Part shown: one piece after another, positions 1-8,240 of the stretch
Layout of the letters: each line of letters begins with the position of its first letter
How positions within the stretch are numbered: position 1 is the first letter of the stretch
NCBI RefSeq assembly: GCF_019973375.1
Contig: NZ_BPTV01000001.1
Location: 248,001 to 312,000, forward strand
Direction: 5' to 3'
DNA: 64,000 nucleotides
DNA from: Prevotella lacticifex
GTDB lineage: Bacteria > Bacteroidota > Bacteroidia > Bacteroidales > Bacteroidaceae
Position numbers and translations under genes: made by a program
The notes under the pieces: model-generated
Seen by the model: the letters and a program-made list of their open reading frames with translations, nothing else
Database searches by the model: none
What the model was told of the DNA's origin: nothing

Positions 1-1673
1 CCCACACCCACGTGGTCGATGCCCATTACGCTTATCGCATGCTCCAGATGGGCTATGGCATCGAGGATAGTGGCCTCGCCGTCCTTCTTCAGGAATCCGT
101 GGTAGAGGGTAATATGCGCCACACCACCCTTGGCAGCGAGGGCCCGCATCTGGTCGTCGGTGAGATTGCGCGGCACATCGCAGAGCGCACGGGAGTTGCT
201 GTGACTGCACACTATGGGCTGACTGCTGATGTCGAGGGCATCGTAGAAGCTCTTCTCCGCCGCATGACTGAGGTCGACCATGATTCCCTGACGGTTCATC
301 TCCTCAATGACTTTGGCACCGAACTGGCTCACGCCGTTGTGCATATTGCTACCGCGGGCCGAATCGCAGATGTCGTTGTCGCCGTTGTGACAGAGCGTCA
401 TATAGACGACACCGCGCTGGGCGAAGTGCTTGACGTTGCGAATATCACCGTTGAGAGCCAGTCCGTTCTCGATGCCGAACATGATACTCTTGCGGCCTTT
501 GCGCTTGTCCTCGTAGAGATCGGTGGGGGTGCGCGCTATACTTATATAGGTAGAATTGGCCCGGACAATCGACTCCAACTTGTCGAAGATGAGGTCGGCA
601 TAGTCGTTGGGGGCTATCGTGCGTTCCGTCACCGTCCCTTTCGAGGTCTTAACCTCGGCTGTCCGAATGTATTTCTCGGCGAGGTCGGGATTGAATTTCG
701 CTATTCCCTCGAGGTCAATGTTCTGCGAGAAGCGCACCCCAATCTTCGGTTGTGGCAGGTAAGCGGCCATGATGACAGCGTCCTGACGGCCGTCGGTCAT
801 CTTGTGGAGGTCGTAGAGGATGCGCTTGTCGCGGTGACTGAACTCTACACCCTGAGGGAAGAACATCGGCGTATCGCAGTGAGTATCGAGTGTGAGCACA
901 TCGCGGTGGACGCGCTTGGCAATGTAGAAGTTATTTGCCTGACCCACAAGCCACTGGAAGATTTTCCTCCCTTCGTCGCCGAGCCATTCGGGATGCCACT
1001 GCACACCCATAATTGGCTTGTACTCACGGCTCTCGATGGCCTCCACGACGTTATCGGCCGCGACAGCCGTCACCCTGAAACGGGGTCCCGGTTTGCGCAC
1101 GGCCTGATGGTGGAATGAGTTGACGACAATCGTGTCAGCACGGTAGATGCTGTGGAGAATGCTCCCCGCAGCAAGCTTGACAGTATGTGTCGGCTCCTGG
1201 CGCATGGCATCCTGACTGTGCTTCACGGTAGCTCCCTTCTCGTAGATGTCCTGGTCGACTTCGCCGCCAAGGGCCATAACGAGGGTCTGGATGCCCCGGC
1301 AGATACCGAGAATAGGAATCTGACGGTTGAACGCGAGCCGCGTAATGAGCAGCTCGGGGAGGTCGCGGGTGGCGTTGATGCCATGCAACTTCGCCGACGG
1401 TTCCTCCCCTGCCCACAGCGGATTGTAGTCGCCGCCACCGGTGAGAAGCAGTCCGTCGATGTGGTCAAGGGTGTTGACGATGACGTTGCGGTCGGCAACG
1501 GGAGGTATGAGCACGGGAGTGCCACCGGCCTCCACCACTTGTGTGTAGTACTTGTCGGCGAGAGTGGCACAACCATCGGCATAATTGGCGGTGATGCCGA
1601 TAACCGGCTGGTGCCTGCCCTCGGGGAAAGTGTTGTAGAAGTCGGACAGTTGGTCGTCCAAATTGAATCTCAT
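1..1673 (-). CDS. Fused peptidase C26 (gamma-glutamyl hydrolase-like) / M19 membrane dipeptidase, 3' end beyond window
   Basis: Read on the minus strand from ATG at 1673, the frame stays open to the window edge, so at least 557 residues are present and the C-terminus is missing. Residues 20-245 form a class I glutamine-amidotransferase-like (C26, PuuD-type) domain with nucleophile Cys125 in GICRG and His227/Glu229 in QWHPEW. From about residue 258 an M19 renal-dipeptidase-like domain follows: the zinc motif LDTHCD (Asp263, His265), then GIENG, a conserved LCHN segment, VDLSHA and CSHSNSR. The family knowledge points to hydrolysis of gamma-glutamyl bonds followed by dipeptide cleavage; the exact substrate is inference. 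It starts 10 bp after the Lrp-type regulator gene and probably shares its transcript. Both active sites look intact in the visible part. Confidence 0.88.
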   Translation of the reverse strand, partial: MRFNLDDQLSDFYNTFPEGRHQPVIGITANYADGCATLADKYYTQVVEAGGTPVLIPPVADRNVIVNTLDHIDGLLLTGGGDYNPLWAGEEPSAKLHGINATRDLPELLITRLAFNRQIPILGICRGIQTLVMALGGEVDQDIYEKGATVKHSQDAMRQEPTHTVKLAAGSILHSIYRADTIVVNSFHHQAVRKPGPRFRVTAVAADNVVEAIESREYKPIMGVQWHPEWLGDEGRKIFQWLVGQANNFYIAKRVHRDVLTLDTHCDTPMFFPQGVEFSHRDKRILYDLHKMTDGRQDAVIMAAYLPQPKIGVRFSQNIDLEGIAKFNPDLAEKYIRTAEVKTSKGTVTERTIAPNDYADLIFDKLESIVRANSTYISIARTPTDLYEDKRKGRKSIMFGIENGLALNGDIRNVKHFAQRGVVYMTLCHNGDNDICDSARGSNMHNGVSQFGAKVIEEMNRQGIMVDLSHAAEKSFYDALDISSQPIVCSHSNSRALCDVPRNLTDDQMRALAAKGGVAHITLYHGFLKKDGEATILDAIAHLEHAISVMGIDHVGV

Positions 1674-1683
1674 AGTCGCTCGA

Positions 1684-2151
1684 TTACTCCTCCTGCTGTT
1701 TTATCGGCAGCCCGCGCTTAATGCTCTGCTCAAGCGAGATGAGGGTCTCGGTGCTGACAACTCCGGGGATGCCCTGCAACTGATTGTTGAGCAGGTCCAT
1801 AAGCTGCTCGTTGTCCTTGGCGTAGACTTTGATGAGCATAGTGTACGGACCGGTGGTGTAATGGCACTCGACAATCTCATCGATGTGCTCAAGATGCTCA
1901 ACGACCTTGCGGTACATGGAGCCGCGTTCGAGGTTTATGCCGATATAGGTACATGTGTTGTAGCCTAAGCTCTTGGGATTTACGTCGAAACTACTGCCCG
2001 TTATAACACCTATCTCAATCAGTTTCTGCACACGCTGGTGAATGGCAGCCCTGGAGACACCGCACTCTTCGGCGACGTCCTTGAACGGGATGCGCGCATT
2101 CTTCGAGAGAATGGAGAGTATCTTCTTGTCTAATCTGTCGATTTTATCCAT
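1684..2151 (-). CDS. Lrp/AsnC-family transcriptional regulator
   Basis: 155 residues, the usual length for this family. Residues 5-55 are the winged helix-turn-helix, with recognition region VAEECGVSRAAIHQRVQKL; residues 70-145 are the ligand-binding RAM domain (YTTGPYTMLIKVYA, then the LEQSIKRGLP end). Such proteins are octameric or dimeric DNA-binding proteins that sense amino acids. It is the first gene of a two-gene unit with the C26/M19 peptidase (10 bp gap), so control of peptide or amino-acid catabolism in response to an amino acid is a reasonable inference. A good promoter lies upstream (2202-2232). Confidence 0.9.
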   Translation of the reverse strand: MDKIDRLDKKILSILSKNARIPFKDVAEECGVSRAAIHQRVQKLIEIGVITGSSFDVNPKSLGYNTCTYIGINLERGSMYRKVVEHLEHIDEIVECHYTTGPYTMLIKVYAKDNEQLMDLLNNQLQGIPGVVSTETLISLEQSIKRGLPIKQQEE

Positions 2152-2201
2152 TTAATATAATTTTTGGTAAGTTTGTCGCATATTGGTTTGCAATCCGAAA
2201 G

Positions 2202-2232
2202 CAAAATTACAGATATTTACTCAAACGTGCAA
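2202..2232 (-). promoter_or_regulatory. Bacteroidetes-type promoter of the Lrp gene
   Basis: On the minus strand the -7 box TAATTTTG (2202-2209) is separated by exactly 20 bp from a TTG -33 element (2230-2232). It lies 51 bp upstream of the Lrp start codon. Confidence 0.65.
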
Positions 2233-2241
2233 CTCAAAGAC

Positions 2242-2269
2242 AAAAAAAATGCGCCAAGGAGGCGCATTT
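2242..2269 (-). terminator. Intrinsic terminator after the FKBP cluster
   Basis: Stem AAATGCGCC / GGCGCATTT with a 5-nt loop, followed on the minus strand by a run of T. It ends the three-gene FKBP transcript and separates it from the Lrp promoter. Confidence 0.8.
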
Positions 2270-2309
2270 AATTTATTTATGTCAATGATATTGACAAAGT
2301 TCGGTCCAA

Positions 2310-3344
2310 TCAGTGCTTTTTAGCAGCCACTTTCTTAGGTGCTTTCTTCACTACTGGCTTTGCTGGTACCTTTTTTGCATTCTTGGCAGCAGCATTTGCA
2401 TTCTTTGCAGCGGTCTTGGCGTCAACAGCAAGCGACTCGTCGTTCTTCTCCTGGATGCCTTTGAGCTCCATGGTGAAGATGAGAGTAGAGTACGGAGCGA
2501 TGTCGCGGCCGGCACCACGCTCGCCATAAGCGAGGTTGTAAGGGATGTAGAGCTCCCACTTCGAGCCCACGGGCATCATCGTCAGAGCTTCCTGCCAGCC
2601 CTTGATAAGGTTCTGCGGCGTGAAGATATCGGTCTTCGATCCGTGGTGCTTGCTTGTCGCGTCGAAGACGGTACCGTCGATAGTGCGGCCCTCATAGACC
2701 ACTTCGACCTTGTCGGAGAGCTTAGGAATGGCTCCGTCGCCCTTCTTGATGATGCGGTACTGGAGGCCAGAAGGCAGGGTGACGACACCCGGTTTCGTCT
2801 TGTTGGCGGCGAGGAAGTCCTCTCCCTTCTTCTTGTTCAGGCTGTCGGCGCGGTTCTTGTAGGCCGTTCTCTGGTCGGCAAAGACCTTCTCAGCCTTGCT
2901 CAGCGTGTAGTGAGTGGTATCGTTTGTCAGCGATGCGAGGAATCCGTTGAACACCATTTCCTCGTTGAGGGAGTCCGAACCGATTGTGAACTCCTTCTGA
3001 AGTCCCGGCAACATGCGGCTGATAACCATCTGAGCAATCTGCTCACCGGCGTGGAATCCTTTCTGATTAGGGTCCTTACGCTTTGCCACGGCATCCTTGA
3101 AACCGGCTATAACGTTCGGCATGTCGGCATCGGCAATGTCAAAATTCTGGTGCAGGAACGGCATCAGACCGTTCGTGAGAGCCATTCCCGATACGTAGCT
3201 CAGGCTGTCGTTGGCTGTTTTCAGTACCACCTTCTGCTCTGTAGCAGGGGCGGTCTTCTTGTCTTTCTTGTTGTCCTTGGCACTGACAGTGCCAAAAGAG
3301 GCACTCGCCAGGATAGCGAGCGCCAATAATATGGTTTTTCTCAT
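2310..3344 (-). CDS. Secreted FKBP-type peptidyl-prolyl cis-trans isomerase with Lys/Ala-rich tail
   Basis: 344 residues. Residues 1-22 are a signal peptide (MRKTILLALAILASASFGTVSA). Residues 40-165 match the alpha-helical FKBP_N dimerisation domain of Mip/FkpA proteins. Residues 200-295 are the FKBP_C catalytic domain, with the EVVYEGRTIDGTVFDAT strand, LIKGWQEAL, and the end YGERGAGRDIAPYSTLIFTMEL. From about residue 300 there is a basic low-complexity tail ending in VKKAPKKVAAKKH, not needed for catalysis and possibly binding envelope polymers (inference). It is the last of three adjacent FKBP genes and probably assists folding of periplasmic proteins. Confidence 0.93.
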   Translation of the reverse strand: MRKTILLALAILASASFGTVSAKDNKKDKKTAPATEQKVVLKTANDSLSYVSGMALTNGLMPFLHQNFDIADADMPNVIAGFKDAVAKRKDPNQKGFHAGEQIAQMVISRMLPGLQKEFTIGSDSLNEEMVFNGFLASLTNDTTHYTLSKAEKVFADQRTAYKNRADSLNKKKGEDFLAANKTKPGVVTLPSGLQYRIIKKGDGAIPKLSDKVEVVYEGRTIDGTVFDATSKHHGSKTDIFTPQNLIKGWQEALTMMPVGSKWELYIPYNLAYGERGAGRDIAPYSTLIFTMELKGIQEKNDESLAVDAKTAAKNANAAAKNAKKVPAKPVVKKAPKKVAAKKH

Positions 3345-3383
3345 TTTAATGAGTGTTTAAGAAACGTTGTTTCTTTCGTCCGA

Positions 3384-4292
3384 TTATCTCACAGGCATCT
3401 GCTGTGGAGCACCCTGAGCCTGCGGATTCTTCTCAACGCTGAGGAGGGTAATGGTGAAGTGGAGTGCAGAGTAAGGCTTGATAGGACCCTTATCCTGAGC
3501 ACCGTAAGCGGCATCGTAAGGAATATAAACCTCCCATGTGGCACCTTCCTTCATGTGTGTGAGGGCGAGCGTCCAGCCCGGAATCATGCCCGATACCGGC
3601 ATTTCGGCGTTGTCGCGCTTGTCGAAAGTCTTGCCGTCAGGGGTCTGACCGTTGTAGTTAACCTTTGTCATATCCTGTACGGTAGGAGTCTTTCCGGTTC
3701 CGGCTTTCACCTCTTTATAATATACGCCGTTGCCCAACGACTTCACTCCCGGCATCTTGGCTACCTTGGCCATATATGCATCGCTCTTCTTCTTGTTGGC
3801 TCCATAAGCCTTCTCGAAGTAGTGCTCCTGCACCAGTTGTGCGTTACGCTGGAACACTTCCTGTGCTCTCTGCGGCGTCATGGCACCAGCCTTGTGCTTC
3901 ATGCCGGCCTTGAGGCCCTCCATGAACTTATCCATAGGCAGAGTCTTTGTAGAGTCGTTGGCGAAGAGTTGTGGGTATATGACCTGCTTGAAGCGCATGC
4001 TCTCGCTGACACCGATGGCAAGACCCTTGTTGTAAGCGTCCTTATCCTTGTCGCCGGCACTCTGGACACCATCCTTTACACCTTTGAGGAACTCATCGAT
4101 GTTGGTGGAATCGACACCTATCTGCTGGAGAGCCATCTGCATCTGCTGACTTTCCATGACACCCATTGCGTAAGCCAGAGAGTCCTCTTCCTTCTGCGAG
4201 CCTGCATCCGACTTCTTGTTTGAATTGCCACAGCTTGTGAATGTTGCAGCCACGGCGATAGCCATACCGGCTACCAATGCGATTTTTTTCAT
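3384..4292 (-). CDS. FKBP-type peptidyl-prolyl isomerase, predicted lipoprotein
   Basis: 302 residues. The N-terminus is a lipoprotein signal with lipobox TSC at Cys21, followed by a Ser/Asn/Lys linker, so the protein is predicted to be lipid-anchored in the envelope. FKBP_N spans roughly 35-165 and FKBP_C 195-290 (KVNYNGQTPDGKTFDKRDNA; IPGWTLAL; YDAAYGAQDKGPIKPYSALHF). The C-terminus is a short Pro/Gln-rich tail. The catalytic domain is more diverged than in its two neighbours: the usual YGERGAGRDIPPY segment is changed to YGAQDKGPIKPY. It lies 39 bp upstream of the secreted paralogue and 45 bp downstream of the cytoplasmic one. Confidence 0.92.
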   Translation of the reverse strand: MKKIALVAGMAIAVAATFTSCGNSNKKSDAGSQKEEDSLAYAMGVMESQQMQMALQQIGVDSTNIDEFLKGVKDGVQSAGDKDKDAYNKGLAIGVSESMRFKQVIYPQLFANDSTKTLPMDKFMEGLKAGMKHKAGAMTPQRAQEVFQRNAQLVQEHYFEKAYGANKKKSDAYMAKVAKMPGVKSLGNGVYYKEVKAGTGKTPTVQDMTKVNYNGQTPDGKTFDKRDNAEMPVSGMIPGWTLALTHMKEGATWEVYIPYDAAYGAQDKGPIKPYSALHFTITLLSVEKNPQAQGAPQQMPVR

Positions 4293-4337
4293 TTGCTTGT
4301 CTATTGTTATATCGTTGTATTTCGTTGTCGTGTCGCT

Positions 4338-4922
4338 TTACTTCACCTTGTGGAGCTCAACGTCGAAGATGAGAGCAGCGTAAGGCGGGATATCCCGTCC
4401 GGCGCCACGCTCACCATAAGCGAGGTTGTAAGGGATGAAGAAGCGGTACTTGGCACCCTCCTGCATGAGCTGCAGACCCTCGGTCCATCCTGCGATAACC
4501 TGGTTGAGGGGGAATGTGGCGTGCTCGCCGCGACGGTAGCTGCTGTCGAAAACCTTTCCGTTGATGAGCGTTCCCTCGTAGTCGCACTCCACGGTGTCGG
4601 TGGCCGACGGCCGCTTTCCGTTGCCCTCGCGGAGGACAGTGTACTGTAGACCGGACGGCAGGGTGACGACCCCCTCCTTCTTTCCGTTCTCGGCCAGGAA
4701 GTTCTCGCCCTCAGCTTTTGCTGCTGCCGACTTTACCTTTTCCTGTTCCACGAAGAACTGGTTTACTATCTGCTGTGCTTCCTCGTCGCTGACGGCAGGT
4801 TCCTTGCCGCTGAGAGCATCCTTGATTGACTGCGCGAAGTCGTCAACGTTGATGTTCTTCGCTCCTAATTGTGAAAGCTGGCGGCCAATGCCCAGGCCAA
4901 GGGAGTAACTTAATTTGTCCAT
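4338..4922 (-). CDS. FKBP-type peptidyl-prolyl isomerase without export signal
   Basis: 194 residues starting MDKLSYSLGLGIGRQL, with no signal peptide, so probably cytoplasmic. The FKBP_N helices cover residues 1-90 and FKBP_C 100-190, with intact motifs VECDYEGTLINGKVFDSSYRRG, VIAGWTEGLQLM and YGERGAGRDIPPYAALIFDVEL. It is the promoter-proximal member of the trio. The order (soluble, lipoprotein, secreted with tail) suggests tandem duplication followed by different targeting. The start is supported by the -7 box at 4970-4977. Confidence 0.92.
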   Translation of the reverse strand: MDKLSYSLGLGIGRQLSQLGAKNINVDDFAQSIKDALSGKEPAVSDEEAQQIVNQFFVEQEKVKSAAAKAEGENFLAENGKKEGVVTLPSGLQYTVLREGNGKRPSATDTVECDYEGTLINGKVFDSSYRRGEHATFPLNQVIAGWTEGLQLMQEGAKYRFFIPYNLAYGERGAGRDIPPYAALIFDVELHKVK

Positions 4923-4969
4923 TGATGATGTTGAATGTAGTTTTTATGCTATCTGTACAATTTAACGTG

Positions 4970-4977
4970 CAAAGGTA
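4970..4977 (-). promoter_or_regulatory. -7 box of the FKBP cluster promoter
   Basis: TACCTTTG on the minus strand, 48 bp before the first FKBP start codon. I could not find a convincing TTTG 19-21 bp upstream. Confidence 0.5.
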
Positions 4978-4998
4978 ATTAATTTCTGAAAACAAAGC

Positions 4999-5029
4999 AT
5001 TGTTATTCCAATAATTTTTCTTAATTTTG
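4999..5029 (+). promoter_or_regulatory. Promoter of the sirtuin gene
   Basis: ATTG (4999-5002), 19 bp spacer, TAATTTTG (5022-5029), 42 bp before the start codon. It is divergent from the FKBP promoter, so about 50 bp serve both directions. Confidence 0.6.
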
Positions 5030-5071
5030 CCAGTGTTATTGAGATATGTAAAGCAGAAAGGGAAATAAAGT

Positions 5072-5770
5072 ATGAAGAAGATTGTTTTTCTTACCGGAGC
5101 CGGAATGTCGGTCGAAAGCGGATTCAAGACATTCCGCGGCAACGATGGTCTGTGGGAGAACTATCCCGTGGAGCAGGTGGCAAGCCATGAGGGTTGGGAA
5201 CAGGACCCGACGCTGGTTACAAACTTCTACAACATGCTGCGCAAGAAGCTCTACGCCGCCCAGCCCAATGAGGGTCACAAGATTATTGCGGCCCTGGAGA
5301 AGGAATACAACGTGACGGTCATCACCCAGAACGTCGACAACCTGCACGAGAAAGCGGGCTCCACGCACGTCATACACCTCCACGGCGAGCTGACGAAGGT
5401 ATGCTCGAGCCGTGAGCCCTACGACCCGCAGTACATCGAGGAGCTCGGTCCCGACAACTCGCAGGTGGCTCCCGGCACTAAGGCCGGCGACGGATCGCTG
5501 CTGCGGCCGTTCATTGTCTTCTTCGGCGAGAGCGTTCCCATGCTTGAGCCGGCGGCCCGTGAGGTCGAGGATGCCGACATCTTCGTTGTCATAGGCACAT
5601 CGCTGAACGTCTATCCGGCAGCCAGTCTGCTATACTATACCAAGCCGGGGACACCGACATTCCTCATCGACCCCAATGCCGTCAGCACCGAGGCCCGTAA
5701 CATCACGTACATACGCAAAGGTGCCAGCGAGGGAATGAAGGAACTCGCCGAGATGCTGCCGAAACTCTGA
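5072..5770 (+). CDS. cobB: Sir2-family NAD-dependent protein deacylase
   Basis: 232 residues, full length. The NAD site is GAGMSVESGFKTFRG (residues 9-23), the core is TQNVDNLHEKAGS (85-97), catalytic His104 lies in HLHGEL, and the C-terminal Rossmann part includes GTSLNVYPAA. It removes acyl groups from lysine using NAD. The zinc-ribbon cysteines are not conserved (only Cys111 is visible). Class III sirtuins use a Tyr-x-x-Arg pair to bind succinyl or malonyl groups. Here the segment reads FYNMLRKK: Tyr53 is kept but the Arg position is Leu56, with Arg57 next to it, so the acyl preference may differ. The next gene follows after 22 bp. Confidence 0.93.
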   Translation: MKKIVFLTGAGMSVESGFKTFRGNDGLWENYPVEQVASHEGWEQDPTLVTNFYNMLRKKLYAAQPNEGHKIIAALEKEYNVTVITQNVDNLHEKAGSTHVIHLHGELTKVCSSREPYDPQYIEELGPDNSQVAPGTKAGDGSLLRPFIVFFGESVPMLEPAAREVEDADIFVVIGTSLNVYPAASLLYYTKPGTPTFLIDPNAVSTEARNITYIRKGASEGMKELAEMLPKL

Positions 5771-5792
5771 ACCGCCAAGAAACCATCACGAA

Positions 5793-6437
5793 ATGACCCA
5801 TCCTCTCTGGAACGACGAATACTGGCTGTTGCTGCTGCAACTGTACCTGAAGAAGCCTGTGGGCATGAAGCCTTTCTACTCGCGACAACTTGTCGACCTG
5901 AGCTTAGAGACCCATGTGCCCCCACGCTATCTCTACAACCAGATGTTCCGCCTGCGCCACAGCGACTCGCCGCTGCTCCACCTGCTGTGGGAGACCTACG
6001 GCAAGCAGCCGAAGAAGTTGGCTGACGACGTGAAAAAGCTGAAGAGGATGAAGGGATTCGGCAAGTCGGAGAAATTCTACGACGGCGTTGAGATTAAGGA
6101 GACCTTCGAGAAGGACTTCCGTCCGCTGCCACAGAACAAGCAACTGAAGCCCGTGATGCTCATAATGATTCTCGACCTCTACTTCCGGCTGACCCCGATA
6201 ACGATGAGCCCGGAGACTCCAGAGGTGCGCCAGCTGGCCAAACTCATGCACATCACACCGCAGCTCGTCGCCGATGTCATGGATGTCTTCCAGTTCTGCG
6301 ACCCCTATCTCAACCGCGACGACATGATAATCAATCCCCTTCTCCTCCCTTGTCAGGAGATATGGAACCGCTATGGCAACGACAACCCGGAGACTCTCTC
6401 GGCTCTTGCCGCCCAGCTGCGCGACTACTTCAAGTGA
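5793..6437 (+). CDS. Conserved protein of unknown function downstream of the sirtuin
   Basis: 214 residues, no signal peptide or membrane segment, rich in Leu, Lys and Trp/Tyr. It opens MTHPLWNDEYWLLLLQLYLKKP and is predicted to be mainly helical. A Lys-rich segment around residues 75-95 (KKLADDVKKLKRMKGFGKSEKF) contains a GFGKS string that resembles a helix-hairpin-helix turn more than a P-loop, since no Walker B partner follows. I do not recognise the family. It sits 22 bp after the sirtuin gene, so the two are probably co-transcribed; a functional link is inference. Confidence 0.75.
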   Translation: MTHPLWNDEYWLLLLQLYLKKPVGMKPFYSRQLVDLSLETHVPPRYLYNQMFRLRHSDSPLLHLLWETYGKQPKKLADDVKKLKRMKGFGKSEKFYDGVEIKETFEKDFRPLPQNKQLKPVMLIMILDLYFRLTPITMSPETPEVRQLAKLMHITPQLVADVMDVFQFCDPYLNRDDMIINPLLLPCQEIWNRYGNDNPETLSALAAQLRDYFK

Positions 6438-6492
6438 TTGTCGTAGCCGGTTTCGTCATTTGAGATAATGGATAACATCGGTCCGATAAATA

Positions 6493-6688
6493 CGAATTAT
6501 CTTTACACGATTTCAATACATACCATTTTGGCTTGCGAAACGGCCCGTTTCAGCGTCTAAAACGGGCCGTTTGGCATTGCAAAACAGGCCGTTTCGCAAC
6601 GCAAAATGGCATGTTTTGTAATCCATTGATAATCAGACAACTACAAAGGCGGTATCAAAGTGTATGTCGTTTGAAATACTTTTACATT
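6493..6688 (+). repeat. Palindrome-array intergenic element, copy 1
   Basis: A 196-bp member of the six-copy family. It is bounded by direct repeats CGAATTATCTTTACAC and TGAAATACTTTTACATTC. Inside, palindromes of the type AAACGGNCCGTTT begin at 6538, 6560, 6582 and 6604, exactly 22 bp apart; the last is degenerate. A conserved block TTGATAATCA plus TACAAAG follows. Forward orientation, between convergent genes. Confidence 0.9.
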
Positions 6689-6730
6689 CCGACACCCATA
6701 TTATTAATATCTTATATAATATATAGGCAC

Positions 6731-6776
6731 AAAAAAATCCGGCTCACAAATACGTTGCTGCATATTCGTGAGCCGG
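6731..6776 (-). terminator. Intrinsic terminator of tyrS
   Basis: Stem CCGGCTCACAAATACG / CGTATTCGTGAGCCGG-type with an 8-nt loop (6738-6776). On the minus strand it is followed by TTTTTTT (6731-6737). Confidence 0.8.
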
Positions 6777-6847
6777 ACGTTATCGTTTCTCCGTCGTGAA
6801 GAAAACGGTGCCCTGTCGGTTGATTTTCAATCCTCCGGGCGGCTGAT

Positions 6848-8146
6848 TTACTTCACTGTGATGAGATAGTAGTTCTTCTTTCCACGCTGAACGAGGAGAT
6901 ACTTGCCGTCGATAAGGTCGTCGGCGGTCACCGGACGGTCGAAGGCGGTCACCTTCTCCTTGTTCAGGCTGACTCCGTTGCCCTTGACGAGCTTTCTCAT
7001 CTCACTCTTACTTGGGAATATCTGCCATCCTTCGCGACAGAACACCTCTACAGCCGGCTGTCCGAGCTGGTCCTTAGGCAGGTCGTAGTGGGGCACGTCC
7101 TTGAAGACATCGTTAAGGGTAGCCTCATCGAGTTTGGCGAGCTGGTCCTTCGTTGCCTTACCGAAGAGGATGTTCGATGCGGCGATAGCCATGTCGAGAT
7201 CCTCCTTCGAGTGGACGAGCGTCGTCACCTCGTCGGCCAGACGGTGCTGCAGAACGCGTCGGCCCGGGTCCTGCTTGTGCTCCTCGATGAGTCCTTCGAT
7301 GGTGTCCTTGTCGAGGTCGGTGAATATCTTTATGTAGCGCTCGGCATCAGCGTCGGTCACGTTGAGCCAGAACTGATAGAAAGCATACGGTGTGGTGCGG
7401 TTGCGGTCGAGCCATACATTGCCGCTCTCGGTCTTGCCGAATTTCTTTCCGTCGGCCTTGGTGATGAGCGGACAGGTGAGGCAGAAAGCCTCGTTGTCGT
7501 TGCCGAGGGTGCGGCGGATGAGCTCTGTTCCGGTGGTCATGTTTCCCCACTGGTCGTTGCCGCCCATCTGCATCCTCACGCCCTTATGCTCGTAGAGGTA
7601 GAGGAAGTCGTAGCCCTGGAGCAGCTGATAGGTGAACTCGGTAAACGAGAGTCCGTCGCGGGCCACTCCGTTGAGTCGCTGCTGTACGCTCTCCTTGGCC
7701 ATCATGTAGTTGACGGTGATGTGCTTACCGATGTCACGAACGAAGTCGAGGAACTTATAGTCCTTCATCCAGTCGTAGTTGTTGACCATCTCAGCCTTGT
7801 TTGGTTCCGTACCGTCGAAGTCGAGGAACTTCGAAACCTGCTTCTTTATGGCCTCCTGGTTATGATATAAGGTGTCGGAGTCGAGGAGATTTCTCTCCTG
7901 GCTCTTTCCCGACGGGTCGCCAATCATTCCCGTCGCTCCGCCTACGAGCAGATAAGGCTTGTGGCCGCAGCGCTGGAAGTGGCGCAACATCATTATTCCG
8001 CAGAGGTGTCCGATGTGAAGCGAGTCGGCAGTAGGGTCGGTGCCGAGGTAAGCCGAGGTGAGGTTCTTCATGAGATATTCCTCCGTTCCTGGCATGATTT
8101 GCGCAAGCATTCCTCGCCATCTCAGTTCTTCAACAAAGTTTTTCAT
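6848..8146 (-). CDS. tyrS: Tyrosine-tRNA ligase
   Basis: 432 residues. Class I aminoacyl-tRNA synthetase, TyrRS type. The HIGH motif is in SLHIGHLCG near residue 45, the tyrosine-binding Rossmann fold includes [24 protein letters not shown] is conserved, and the KMSKS loop is present as KFGKTESG near residue 230. Residues about 365-430 are the S4-like anticodon-arm binding domain. It charges tRNA-Tyr in the cytoplasm. It lies 94 bp after yidD on the same strand and may be the last gene of that run; its own terminator follows at 6731-6776. Confidence 0.97.
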   Translation of the reverse strand: MKNFVEELRWRGMLAQIMPGTEEYLMKNLTSAYLGTDPTADSLHIGHLCGIMMLRHFQRCGHKPYLLVGGATGMIGDPSGKSQERNLLDSDTLYHNQEAIKKQVSKFLDFDGTEPNKAEMVNNYDWMKDYKFLDFVRDIGKHITVNYMMAKESVQQRLNGVARDGLSFTEFTYQLLQGYDFLYLYEHKGVRMQMGGNDQWGNMTTGTELIRRTLGNDNEAFCLTCPLITKADGKKFGKTESGNVWLDRNRTTPYAFYQFWLNVTDADAERYIKIFTDLDKDTIEGLIEEHKQDPGRRVLQHRLADEVTTLVHSKEDLDMAIAASNILFGKATKDQLAKLDEATLNDVFKDVPHYDLPKDQLGQPAVEVFCREGWQIFPSKSEMRKLVKGNGVSLNKEKVTAFDRPVTADDLIDGKYLLVQRGKKNYYLITVK

Positions 8147-8240
8147 TTTCAGTTGATTGTTTATTTTTATTCGTATATCCCCGCCGGAGCATTGTTTCGC
8201 GGTCGGGACTGTTATTGGGGCGCCTCACGATGAGGACAAC

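Noticed and set aside
12..1118. Long plus-strand open frame (368 codons)
   Set aside because: It is antisense to the C26/M19 peptidase, whose motifs are intact on the minus strand. The plus frame shows no domain.
6060..6080. P-loop in the unknown gene after the sirtuin (GFGKS)
   Set aside because: It lacks the GxxxxGK[ST] spacing and a Walker B motif.
6538..6620. CRISPR-like reading of the 22-bp palindrome arrays
   Set aside because: Units are 13-bp palindromes with 8-9 bp linkers drawn from a shared set; this is not a repeat-spacer layout.
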